DNA of 64,000 nucleotides from contig AP025041.1 in assembly GCA_036186865.1 (NCBI GenBank), forward strand, positions 2,564,939 to 2,628,938, in the 5' to 3' direction. Numbering within the stretch: position 1 is the stretch's first letter; each line of letters starts with the position of its first letter. The position numbers and the translations under genes are program-made. The notes under the pieces were generated by a model. That model saw nothing but the letters and a program-made list of their open reading frames with translations. It was not told the origin of the DNA and made no database searches. Positions 11,119 through 21,590 of the stretch are shown here, piece after piece. The DNA is from Eustoma russellianum (lineage: Eukaryota; Streptophyta; Magnoliopsida; Gentianales; Gentianaceae).

Positions 11119-13419
11119 CTACGAGAACTTGGGAAGAAGTTCCTTTATCATTTGATCAGAGAAGTAGCGATAGAACGTTTGAGTTGGATGAGTAGAATCC
11201 CAAAACAAGTGAGCGGAAGGATCAATACATACTGGGGTGATGGCGCTACACAGGGGTCCTGCTTCTAATGTTCCAGTTCCGCAACACCCTCTTCTTGTAT
11301 CCGCTAACCCTGCAAATCCGGCAGTTGATCCTCGATGAATTAGATAAAAGACATGTAAAGAGAGGCAATCCCATGTTAAGAGTGATTAGATATTGCCTTT
11401 TCGTTTCAAAATTTTCATTTATAAAGCGTTATTTTACTGTATTACTAGTTACTCCTATTCTCCGTTATGTAGACGAGGAGTGTATGTTGTAAAACATGTG
11501 TAGTGTAGAAAAGAGAGGCATTTGACAATAACACGAATTGAAATTCTTACCATAGTTTTGGGGGTTGTTGAGCATGTCCAAGAGATGAGTGTAGATATCT
11601 GAGTATGCGATCTTGGTTTCAGGGAGTGTTTCCTCTAACCTTGAAAGCAACTTTACGAGCTTTTCATTGTAAGATATAGCATCCGAATTCTGGTTTTGTA
11701 TGCATTGTCCGAGTACAGGGGACTTCAAGATCCTTTGAATGGGTAGACACCCAATTGGAGGAAGCCCAGATACCACCATCTTCCGGCAGCCCAAGTCATA
11801 CAATTCCTGTTAGTTAATTGCCAAGTAACTTTAGTTAGCTGCTTAAAGGTAAACTCCATGAGAGAGGGGGAAACAGAAAAAAAAAATATAGATATATTGA
11901 ATTTGTCTGCAAACAAGGCGATAATGAAAGCAGCATCCTGTAAATTAACTAATTGGAGTTTCAACAAAAACCCATGGTATTTGTTTAATGTTTGAAAGAC
12001 AATATAAAGAAGGCCAAAGTGGGCTTCAAAATTGTACATTTATGACATGCGTAGATAAAAGGAGCGACAGAAAGATATATGTTGGTTGACTCCAAGGCAC
12101 ATGTTGAAAGTGTATATAAATGAAATTGTTACTGTGAAATGCGATATTTGTCATTATTCTTCACTTTCAACTATTGATATTCTACAATAAAATTGCTACT
12201 ATCACTTCCTTAAATTACACCATGCAATAACCTTTTGAATTTTAAATCGCTTTTCTATTCTATATCTGACTTCAACATATCAGCGTTTAAAAGTATGTTA
12301 TAGTTATTTAGTAAATACAAACAACCTATGAAGTGTGAGTTAATGTTTTTAGTAGTTACAAACATAGCATTAGTAGAAAATAAACTATAAGATTTCAACT
12401 TACGGCAATGATGGACACAAATATTTGGAAAGGTGAGATACATACACTACGTGCAAAAGCAGCACACTTGGGCCAATGATTTCCACGGAAGGAGTTAAAA
12501 ACAAAAACCTTCAAAAGAAGACCAAAAATTGAATGCATTGGCCCCATAAAGATGGGATATGAAGTAACAAAATAATATTTTCCCATTATACCTAACATAT
12601 GTGTATATGTATATGGCAACATACATTCGGCCTCTCATGTCTTGTCTATGACAGGAGCCTCTAGGTCAATTGGATAATGTTGCTGTTGTTGATGTATATA
12701 GCTGCATTAGAGATTAATTACTTACCCGATTCTTGCTGAAGCCACCATACATATAACTCAAAAACAAAATGCCAGAGAAAAGCCATAAAGAGGGCGATAA
12801 CCTTAATAAAATTCTGAAGCTTGGACTGCAAGAAATCTTGGTACTGATCAACATTGAACTGAAGCCTTCTTGTTGGAATATCGTAAAAATTAAACACAAA
12901 ATCATTGGTTCCAGCACTAATAATCACCAAAGCTCCTTCAACAATATCACTTGCATTCTTCTTTCCAACTATTTTCACAAGCCTTCCTATATATTCCTTG
13001 AAGTAATAAGTTTGTCTTGATAAAGGGATCACACCGGAGAAAGCAGTCGTCAGCTCGTCGTAACCGGACCCGGCCGACGCAAAACTAACGCCGGTCAGCA
13101 ATTCAGTGTCTGATAAATTAGGCTCCAAGAAAGGCGGTACAGTTTCCTTTAGGCCTAAAAAGGAAGCAATGAAGTCTGGCACGAGTTTTCCATTGGAAAA
13201 CCTGCCTGTTGGGACCCTGCCAGGGAAATCCTGACCGTAGGGGAGATGGTTGGCCCTAAAACTTGTTAGAATGTAATTGTTGTTTCCTGTATCAACTGTT
13301 GAATCACCAAATATGAGAATTGCAGGGAACTTTGGCAATGGCTTTTCATTGTCAGGAGTTGCAATGGATGTGCCAAAATTAAAGAAACTGAATAATGCAA
13401 AGAAAATTAAGGACATCAT
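11119..13419 (-). CDS. GDSL esterase/lipase, three exons
   Basis: This is a secreted SGNH/GDSL-family hydrolase acting on ester bonds of lipids or acylated wall components. Exons on the minus strand are 13419-12802, 11806-11551 and 11309-11119 (joints phase 0 and phase 1), giving 354 residues, typical of plant GDSL proteins. A hydrophobic signal peptide covers about residues 1-20. Block I is FGDSTVDTGNNN with the nucleophile Ser near residue 40. The GTND block is present as ISAGTNDFVFNF. Exon 2 opens with ELYDLGCRKMVVSGLPPIGC. Exon 3 carries RRGCCGTG and FWDSTHPTQ, with the catalytic Asp and His near residues 329 and 332. The third exon is short and was found by following the phase-1 joint. 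The first intron contains a SINE-A fragment. The substrate cannot be inferred. Confidence 0.93.
12611..12693 (+). repeat. SINE-A 3'-end fragment in GDSL intron 1
   Basis: The block resembles the 3' end of SINE-A: GGCAACATACATTCGGCCTC, CTTGTCTATGACAGGAGCCT, then CAATTGGATAATG and a TTG-rich tail. It lies inside the first intron of the GDSL gene in the opposite orientation to that gene. Confidence 0.65.
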
Positions 13420-13978
13420 TTTGGTAATGGTAGCTTTATAAATTATATGAAGGATTTATATAGATAGATTGAACACATGTAAGTGATGCTTGAAATGGAA
13501 ACAAGTGTTTTAAGTGTTGGAAGATAAGAAAACTCAATTTTAATTAGGTGAATAAAGAAACATCAATTTGGAATAGAATTCCAAGATCAATTGTATTTAC
13601 ATTGAATCATCTCCTTTCATTTATTTGAAGATTCATGTACCTGAGAGTTAGTTAATCATATATACATCTATGGATTTTTTTTCTTGTTTAAGGAATACAC
13701 GTGTATGGTTAATATATTCCAAATACAAATATGCGTGTGTACATGAATGCGGTCCGGTGTTAATTGAGATTTAGTTTTGATCTTACTTTCCAAGAATATC
13801 TCATATAAATAGGCAGCTTCTTATTGTGTTTAAAGACAAGAAATTTTATACAATATTCTTCTTTATTCTCATTGCATCGTTTTTTTTTAAAAAAAAAACT
13901 GTGATACTTCTCATGTTTATTGTAGTGAAGAAATTCGATATTAGCTTATTCACAATTTAATCCATTGTATTCTAGGAG

Positions 13979-14038
<60 letters not shown>

Positions 14039-15461
14039 GCAACACTCTACTAACAGGAATTACAAACTTTTGATTGTTGTTTCTAATCTTATTTTGTTTT
14101 CTATGTATTTTATTCAGTTTCATTATTTTTTGTTTCCAATTATTTATTAGTGTAATCGATTTCTTTTAACACAACATGTTATTAACACTAAGTCGATAGT
14201 CTTAGTAGTCAACCGTTTCAATATCTATTCTTTCAATTACTGTTCTATGAATATGGGTAACTAATTATAATACCTGAAACAATCTATAGAGACGGGAAGC
14301 ATTTATGTAAAAAAAATACGTTTCTGGTACATTAGACTACTGCATTTGCATCGAGTCTGGAAAAGGGCAGGATCGCTTCGCAATTTAATGTACGCAGCAT
14401 TATCTTAAAACTTGTGAAAGAGGCAGTTCCGGAAGCGTTTATGTATGAAAGCCATATCCTTCGAGACAAAGTTTGATTACTCGCTTGGAATTATTCCTTA
14501 GTTTCCATTGACCTATACATACAGGGGTGATTTGTATGATCATAGTTCACAGGCATGGGTATACAAGCTTGGGAAATAGGAAATGTATGTCTCTGTTGCA
14601 TGCTCACAGTGACCGTAAAGGGAAGTTTGGCCACCTTCACAAGATGACATTTCACTAATTTGCAAGCCACTGCATCTTTCTTACACTTTGCCATAAAGTT
14701 AATTGAAGGTAAGATTTGTATCGAAAACAATCTTGTTATTACTGATGAAGTAAGATTGTACATGTGACTTGACCTCAAAACAAAATGAATGCGACACGTT
14801 TCTTGAAATGGTTATTAGATTCACGTCCTTCTTTTCGGTAGAGGAACTATGTACTAACAAGCAACTCTCTTTTTAATCGACTACTAATTGCAGTTGATAT
14901 ACAGTTGGTTTATGAAACTAGGTATCAACAATAGATAAGAAGTGCTAATTAAAAGATGCAAATATTGTTTAAAGATATGGTCTAAATATACGCATCTTTT
15001 CCATTTATTAGGTAACTTTTTATTGCAAGAGGTATGTTACGTGTCATTGGCTCCACTCATGTGCACGTAGACAGGTAGTTGGATGGAGATCTTTTAGTCA
15101 TAGTTCATTTCTTGGCCAAGTTAATAGGATCATGTGTCATATATATAACTATTTACAAATTTAGAAAGAATAAAATATGCATGTCATTGCTCCTAATACA
15201 TGGACTAAAAAATAGACATGCAATAGGTTAAGAAATATATGTTCATGCATTTCTGTGTATATTTGTGTCGAGATTTGGAACGCTTCAAGGAACCCGATCC
15301 ATTTCTAATAACTAAATAGTTAGTGGTTGTTCTTTAAACAATCCATCACTATAATGGAACGAGTGTAGAATGACGTGAGCCTCGGAAAGCCTTTACCTTT
15401 ACCTTCTTATAACTCTTTTTTTGTTTTTTTCAAATTTCTCGTATGAGATTTGAGTTGACCT
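13420..15461. other. intergenic region upstream of the GDSL gene
   Basis: No gene is seen. It contains the (AT)n microsatellite at 13981-14034. The open frame on the minus strand at 14491-14778 has no family motif and no splice context and is not called. Confidence 0.4.
13981..14034. repeat. (AT)27 microsatellite
   Basis: A perfect AT dinucleotide run of 54 bases. Such runs are usually length-variable between individuals. Confidence 0.98.
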
Positions 15462-15575
15462 AATATAAGTCAAAATATGAGACCTCCAATCACGCAACGC
15501 CACGTGTATAAAGGGAAGGAGTCTTTTTCTTTAAAAAAAGTAAACATTGGGCCTTTTATATATGTAACGTCGCGT
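15462..15575. repeat. degraded relative of the 9-bp-TSD MITE
   Basis: Two inverted arms resemble those of the MITEs at 16326 and 37932. The left reads GACCTCCAATCACGCAACGC with CACGTGTATAAA. The right reads TATATATGTAACGTCGCGTG. Termini and target duplication are not recognisable, so this is an eroded or partial copy. Confidence 0.5.
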
Positions 15576-15720
15576 GATATCAGGGTTTAGGGTTAGGGAT
15601 TTCATTAATTTCCTGATCTCATCCGCCAATTTATTCCCTCTTTCTTCGTCGGCAACGCTCTCTTTCCCCTGAGCTGCCTTTTGGTTTTACATATTCTTTC
15701 CTGAATCTTAGGGTGAGAGT
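15545..15720 (+). promoter_or_regulatory. orphan promoter-like segment (site II plus telomere-type motif)
   Basis: A TGGGCC site II element (15548-15553) is followed by TTTATATA and a GGGTTTAGGGTTAGGG motif (15583-15598), then a C/T-rich stretch like a plant 5' leader (CCCTCTTTCTTCGTCGG, GCTCTCTTTCCCCTGAG). Site II plus telo-box is the classic combination in promoters of plant ribosomal and other growth-related genes. No coding sequence follows on the plus strand, so this may be a displaced or orphan promoter, or chance. Confidence 0.3.
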
Positions 15721-15914
15721 GAGAGGTGCATATGAAATTTGATGAAGTTTCAATACCGAAAATTATGTTATAAATCAAGATTTGAAGGAGATGCTTCAGT
15801 GGTGAAGTTCGTTTTGAACCTTTTCTTCACATCGTAAGTTTCCTGCTATTTTACATGTTTCCACTTGGTTTGGTAACTTCAGAATTTTTTTCCTTGAAAA
15901 AAAAGGACGTGGGA

Positions 15915-16140
15915 TGATAAAAATCTTGAAGAAAGAGGAAGCATACAACAACACGAGGAATAGAAGTAGTTTGTCCAAGTGGGATGAGCAAGCGTAACAT
16001 GAATCCATTGAAGGAAGCACTGAGATAGAGTAGAGCTGCAAGAGAAGGCGCGAAGTAGGAGATGCTAAGGGATTGTCTCTAAAAAAAAGAAAAAATATCC
16101 TCTGGGTCCTCCTAAATCGGCCGGAGAGCATACTACATGG
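15915..16140 (-). pseudogene. decayed first exon of a CHX antiporter
   Basis: On the minus strand, segments in shifting frames match CHX first exons in the right order. YALRPI (compare CYAPRPI-type starts) comes first, then RDNPLASPTSRLLLQLYSIS (compare GDNPL...LLLQLSLIS). After a frame change comes GFMLRLLIPLGQ...IPRVV (compare LLKPLGQPRVVSQIL). In-frame stops and at least one frameshift make it non-functional. No second or third CHX exon is seen downstream. It lies about 1.2 kb past the 3' end of the intact CHX gene at 17296-20795, same strand, so it looks like the relic of a tandem copy. Confidence 0.55.
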
Positions 16141-16325
16141 TCGACGCTGTTTACAGGCGGGCCCTTGATTCATAAGGAGCAGAAGGTGTTGTTTGAGAAG
16201 AAAAGTAGGAGAAAATGAGAGAGAGAGAGAGAGAATGGTGAAGATTGGAGCTTGGGGGCATTGGTAATGGAGTTTGAAGTGAGAGATTATGATGGTTGGA
16301 CAGGAGGAAGGAGCGGGAAGAGGAT

Positions 16326-16543
16326 CGGTTCAGATCTGAGAGTTGAATCAAAACCTCAAATCATCCTGTCGGTCACATGTACAAAATCAGTTTTTTTTTG
16401 ATTTTTTTTTTAAACAGATGCTTTTATACACGTGGCGGCGTGTGATTAGAGACTTCATATTTTGATTCATTTTTAATCATGTAACGACGCGTGATTAAAG
16501 ACTTTATATTTTAATTCATTTTTAATCTCATCATATCTGAACC
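16326..16543. mobile_element. MITE with 9-bp TSD (Mutator-like)
   Basis: A 218-bp element begins CGGTTCAGATCTG and ends CATATCTGAACC, so its ends are inverted repeats. It is flanked by GAAGAGGAT on both sides (16317-16325 and 16544-16552), a perfect 9-bp duplication as made by Mutator-like transposases. The right half contains a 49-bp tandem duplication (16430-16478 and 16479-16527) of a GTGTGATTAGAGACTTCATA-type unit. No coding capacity. Confidence 0.8.
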
Positions 16544-16552
16544 GAAGAGGAT

Positions 16553-17295
16553 GGTGATAATTCATATTCTGTTTTATCCGGTCACTGCTCAATTTTGTTT
16601 TTTATCCACTCGATCAAAATGAAGAAACAATTTTCTCTACAATAGATTAGCTTTTAATTGGAGTACAAACAACATCAACATATTAGTGAGTCAACATTTT
16701 TATGTAAAACGCAACTCTATCTAAAGGCTCTTATGAAAACTAGTTCAATGGTACTATTTCTTTCATCAAATAGACAAATGTATGACACTAGAACCTAAAA
16801 AGCTAGATAATAATGGAACAAAAGAACTTCAACGCTGATTTGTTTTCATTGTATCAAAAGGTTGTTTCCCCAACCCCAAGGGCCCCCTACGTCGGTCCAA
16901 CGAGGACGAGGCAGCTGGGAGGATTGTAACACAAAGTTGGAGTCCCATGGAGTAGCAAAATGTGGATCAAGAAACTACTTTAAAGTACAACTCCAAGAAT
17001 TATCTTTGTAACACAAAATTGCTCCTTAATTTGGGAGAGTATTCAATTGGTGATCTGCACAAAATGAGGAACCAAGCCAGGCTATATAGCACAAAATTGC
17101 GCAACGCCGCCATCTATGATATTTTCACTTCCAAACCATGTTCTATCAGCAACCAAATAAATTATCTCCCCACAAAATTTGCTGGACTGCTTGGATAATC
17201 AAAACAAACATGCAAGATAATAAGGCATGTTTGCTGCAGCTGGACTATATACAATAAGCCCCATTGGGCCAACTTTACATTTAAAGTTTTCCTGG
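16553..17295. other. 3' flank of second CHX gene
   Basis: No gene is seen. It includes the SINE-B-like fragment at 16855-16935 and should include the 3' untranslated region of the minus-strand CHX gene. Confidence 0.4.
16855..16935 (-). repeat. SINE-B-like 3' fragment
   Basis: The minus strand reads TTACAATCCTCCCAGCTGCC and ends GGGTTGGGGAAACAACCTTTT. This parallels the 3' end of the SINE-B copy at 5743-6004 (TTTACATCCTCC..., TTGGGGTTCAACCTTTT). The tRNA-like head is absent. Confidence 0.5.
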
Positions 17296-20200
17296 CTAGT
17301 ACTCCCTGCTCCCTGCAGCTGGGCTGCGAGTAATTTGAGCATTGAAACTCTGCCTAATGATGCTCTCAGCAGAAGAAAGTGGCACTCGAGGCAATTGTTG
17401 CTGAACCACCAGAACTGAGAACGGAAAATCTGAAGTAGCTAATATGTCTCCAACTTCACCAAGTTCGTGGCATTCACCCCAATCTCCAAGCCCTTGTGTA
17501 AGAGGTGAGTCTGGTGAGTGCTGTCTTCCAACAATGCATAAATCACAAGACCCATCCAAAGATCGAAGAACCCGTGTAGTTCCTACTGCATCTTTTGCTA
17601 TTTCTTCCTTGTAAATGACCCTTTCATTTCCAATTGTATTAGCTCTAAAATGCTTTATCATTTCTGCATCAATGTTATTCTCAATAATATCAGCCTCACT
17701 TTCTACCATGTTGCTGTCCACTAGTCTCAACCACAAAAATGTTATCCCTATGTATGGATTTCCAACCATCCTGCTGGCATATGCAAGGGCTTCACGGTCA
17801 TCAGCACCCCCCAGAAACAGGACAGTGACATGAAACAGGCTGGTTCCAGTTAAGATAGATTGGCTTCCTGAAATTTGGCCGCGATCAACTAGTATTGCTA
17901 CTGAGCAAGGGGCTTTGCTAAGAACATTTTGGTTTACCATTCTGATAGCTGGTAAGTTGGATCCAATAGTTCCATCAATTTCCCACTGCTTATGGAACGG
18001 TAAGATCACAATATTTGCTTTTGTGTCAGCAGCTATTGTGCAGACATCACTGTGCATGCTCTTGTATGGTGCAATTGAAGTAAAATGCTGCAAGGCCACC
18101 GCCCCTTTGTATTTCTGTGCGAAATAATTGAAGGCTTTAGAGATATGCTCTGATCTGCTGCGCATGGACGTGAGCCTGCCCTTGTAGACATTGTGCTCAA
18201 GCACCGCAGCAGCTCTACCTTTGAGCTCCATAAGATTTAGGATGAAAACAGTAATGGGATTGGTTCTTGTAGGATTCGTCGCTGCAAGGAGATTTATTAG
18301 TGTTGGGACATTATCTTCATTATGGATGCCAACAAGTATCCTAAGGTGGCTTTTGGGATTTGAAAATAAGATATTGTTTGTCTGTGAGCCTGAGTATCTT
18401 GTAGATGGATCATAGAGGCGGTGTATCAGAGGCCTTGCAATTGCTGTTGTGACCATCACTGAGATTAACAGAAGTGCATATGCTTCATTGTTTATGTTCT
18501 GTAAGTACAAAAATAAAAGTAAAAAATAAAGAATAAAACACACTTTGTCACAATAAATGAGGAGAAGATAAAGCAAACTCATGCACTGCAAGGATGCAAT
18601 AGAAAAAAGACAATAGGAGATCAGAACTTTAAGGCACAGGATTAAGCTATAAATAGCTACTCTAACCTAATTAGCATAACAACATCTAAATCTTTTTTTA
18701 TTTCCAAAAAGATTTTTGCTTTTAGGCTCAATGCCTCACACTTGTGAAAATTTGCGACGAGAACCATGTGCTAAGAACGTCATCTTCTATATGAATCATT
18801 TTACACTTTGGTAAAAGGTCATTTAAGACTGTAGTATCAGTAAAACTGAAAGGTAGAAGGCCATCTCTCAAAATCATCACTGCAGATTAAGATTACTTTT
18901 AACAGCCCTAATAGTTTTTTCTGTTTATGAGAAACTAGAATAGGATCAAACACTCAGCACATTAAGGAAGATTCCCAGAATAATCCTATTCTTTGTCAAG
19001 AGACTACATTAGACTCTTCTACTCTTTTTAGTATGTGTGACATCACTTCTACTAAACCTGATATCAATGTCCAGTCTACATGCAAAATAAGTCTTCCTAA
19101 CTAAGTCTTCCTATTCCTAACCTGATATCATTAAGCCAGCAAATTGGTTTCTAAAAAGAATGAATAATTCTTAGTTTTTTAAGGCAATCAACCAATGCAT
19201 CAATAGAATGCACAAGGCAGAAAAGAAGACATTTTGCTGGATAAAACCCACCACCCACATCATTAATTAGCTGGGAACACTACATTTCAACACATCTAAC
19301 AATTCTATAAGGATAGTCTCATTGAACTACACAGATAAACACACACACGTGTGTGTGTGTGTGATGTATCGATCTAGAAATTGTTAAAGGAAATCATAGT
19401 TTAACACAGTATATAGGCGAAAGAAATCTACCCCAGCCTCCTTCAGCATGATGAATACTGAAATTTCAACAACACCTTTGGTGCTCATAATTAAGCAGAG
19501 AGATATTGCATCCCAGAAAGGCAGGTTGCAGAAAAGCCCAGTGATGAGAACGCCCAAGAACTTCCCTATATATATCAGAATTATGATCAAAGCAATGGCT
19601 GCTTCAGACGATGATCCGTGTAAAGACGTAAAGTTCAAGGACAAACCAGACACTGCTAGTTTAGCTGGTAGTAACAAGCCGGTGCAAATAGTATCAAGCT
19701 TTTGCACCAAAGATGATCCCAAAGGCGGCCCATCAGGGATAGCTATACCGATAAGAAACAAACTAAATCCAGAGGTCATCCCAAAGGATTCAGCACAAAA
19801 CCCACAAAACAAGGTTGCTACCACTATGAATAAGAATTGGCTTTCCTTTAAAGATCTTCCTTCTGGTATCCGCTTAGCCATTTTTAACATCAATGGTCTG
19901 ACTGCAAAAGTTAGGAAAACACCTAAAAACATATTCCACCCGAGGGATGTGAAAAGTGCCCAACGGTTTTTCTTTATGGCAGCGAGGAGTGTGCTAAGTG
20001 ACACGAACAAGACATAGTAGCAAAGATCATTGACCAATGCGGCAAAAGAGGCTAAACGTCCAAGGTCAGAATTGAGAATGTTAAGGTCGGAGAGAAGGCT
20101 AGTTATCCCAGGAAATGAAGACAAACAACTCACAGTTACTACAAGAAAAAGGGCCTGGATGGAGCTGTCTAACACCACTAAATGTGGAAGAATAATAATA

Positions 20201-20795
20201 CTAATTACACCAAGAATGAAGGGCACCAAAAAACTTGACAACCCAATTAATATGGCACTCTTGCCCGATTTTCTCATGGAAGATGGATCCACATGTATAC
20301 CCAATATGAAGAGATGAAATATAAAACCTACATCTGCAACCGTCTCCACCACCATTTTTCCTCCTGGACGAAGACCGATGCTTTTGATTTTCCCCAAAAC
20401 TGATTTCCCCAGTATTACACCAGCCTGCATGACTCAATAAAACGAACATGGAATTAGAGACAGCCCAAAAAGGAAAGAGAAGAAAATCAAACGGCTTGAT
20501 ACAGAAAATCAGAGGAGGGAAGGAATTAACTTACAAGGAGTTGAGCATTGAGCATACTTTGTTTGAGAGGTTCCATAAGGAAGTAAATGGATCTAGAGAG
20601 CAAAAAAATTAGAGCGAGATGGAACAATACATTGGGGAGGATGAAAGAAAAGGGGTCACCTCCGTACCAAATACACCCTCGAGAACTGATCATATGGGAA
20701 AATTGGCATACTAAACGTTCTTGATTGTAAGGCCCTTGGACATATCCAGAAGCCGAGAATACCCTTTTCGATGCCATGTTCTTTATTTTGTCCAT
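17296..20795 (-). CDS. CHX-type cation/H+ antiporter, three exons
   Basis: This is the second CHX exchanger of the window, on the minus strand, with exons 20795-20535, 20424-19432 and 18498-17296. All joints are phase 0, giving 818 residues. Exon 1 has the CHX start signature ISSRGCIWYGGDPFSF and LMEPLKQSMLNAQLL. Exon 2 has AGVILGKSVLG, the Asn-Asp pair in ALVNDLCYYVLF expected in the CPA2 transport core, and IAIPDGPPLGSSLVQKLDT. Exon 3 has the hydrophilic C-terminal domain with RILVGIHNEDNVPTLINLL, KAPCSVAILVDRG and FLGGADDREALAYASRM. It differs enough from the 1.9-kb gene (exon 1, and ND where the first has TD) to be an old paralogue rather than a recent tandem copy. Its 5' end faces the MCAT gene. 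Confidence 0.93.
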
Positions 20796-21590
20796 CGGAA
20801 CGTGAAATGCCGCTTGGTAGGTTGAGGATCAGGGGCGGCACAATCATGGAGATGGAAGAACAAGGTGGTGGAGGTGCAACACAAATTTTACGCTACTTAT
20901 TTAACTAATGAGATGCAAACAAACGGTGAAAGCAAAATAGATGTCTATATGCATTACATACATTTAATTGATCAATACACAATTAATCATATTAGATCTG
21001 CATCAAACACTATTCTAAAATTTGTAGGAGGCAGAAATGGTTCAGCGTGTGAAGTGGAAATTACTTGCAGTAATCCTTCTCTTTCCTCCAATTTATTTTG
21101 CTCACTTATGGTAAGGGAAGATTACACTCTCTCTTTCTAAAAATATGGTACTCTTGATTTTTAAAAAGTATTACTTTCTATTTAAAAAAATCAATTTACT
21201 ATATTTTAAAATACACTATATTAAAAAAATTAATAATGTATTTAAGACACAGGAGTAATATACACATATATGTACAGTTGGTATATATATATGGAATGGA
21301 TAAATCCCCCTTTAACGTATAAATTGTAAAAATGACAATATTAATCCAATCAACCTCAACGCTAAAAAATGTATCGGGAAACTTTAACGTTGAATTCAAC
21401 GGCCTTATTCGAAATCTCCGCCAAGCTAACAACTTTGTACAAAGTTCTTCCTCCCAACCCCCAACAATATTTAAAACTGGGTTAATTTGGATGCATGCCC
21501 TCTTCCATCTGCTTCCTCTCGCTACCCATTTCCTCCGCTCGCATCTTCACCCTTTCCTTCTCTGAATTGAATCGCATTTCGTCGAACGCG
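20796..21590. promoter_or_regulatory. divergent intergenic region between CHX and MCAT
   Basis: About 795 bases separate the start codons of a minus-strand CHX gene and the plus-strand MCAT gene, so both promoters must lie here. The middle is AT-rich; the last 100 bases are C/T-rich like a leader. No clear shared motif is called. Confidence 0.5.

Noticed and set aside
13965..14150. Open frame through the (AT)n run
   Set aside because: Repeating Ile-Tyr from a dinucleotide microsatellite, not a gene.
14491..14778. Minus-strand 95-codon frame
   Set aside because: No motif, no splice context, and located in AT-rich intergenic DNA.
15583..15598. Interstitial telomere repeat
   Set aside because: Only about two TTTAGGG-type units; too short to be a telomeric relic, and better read as a promoter telo-box-like motif.
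19448..20017. Plus-strand open frame of 189 codons
   Set aside because: Antisense to CHX exon 2, which carries conserved motifs and correct splice phases.
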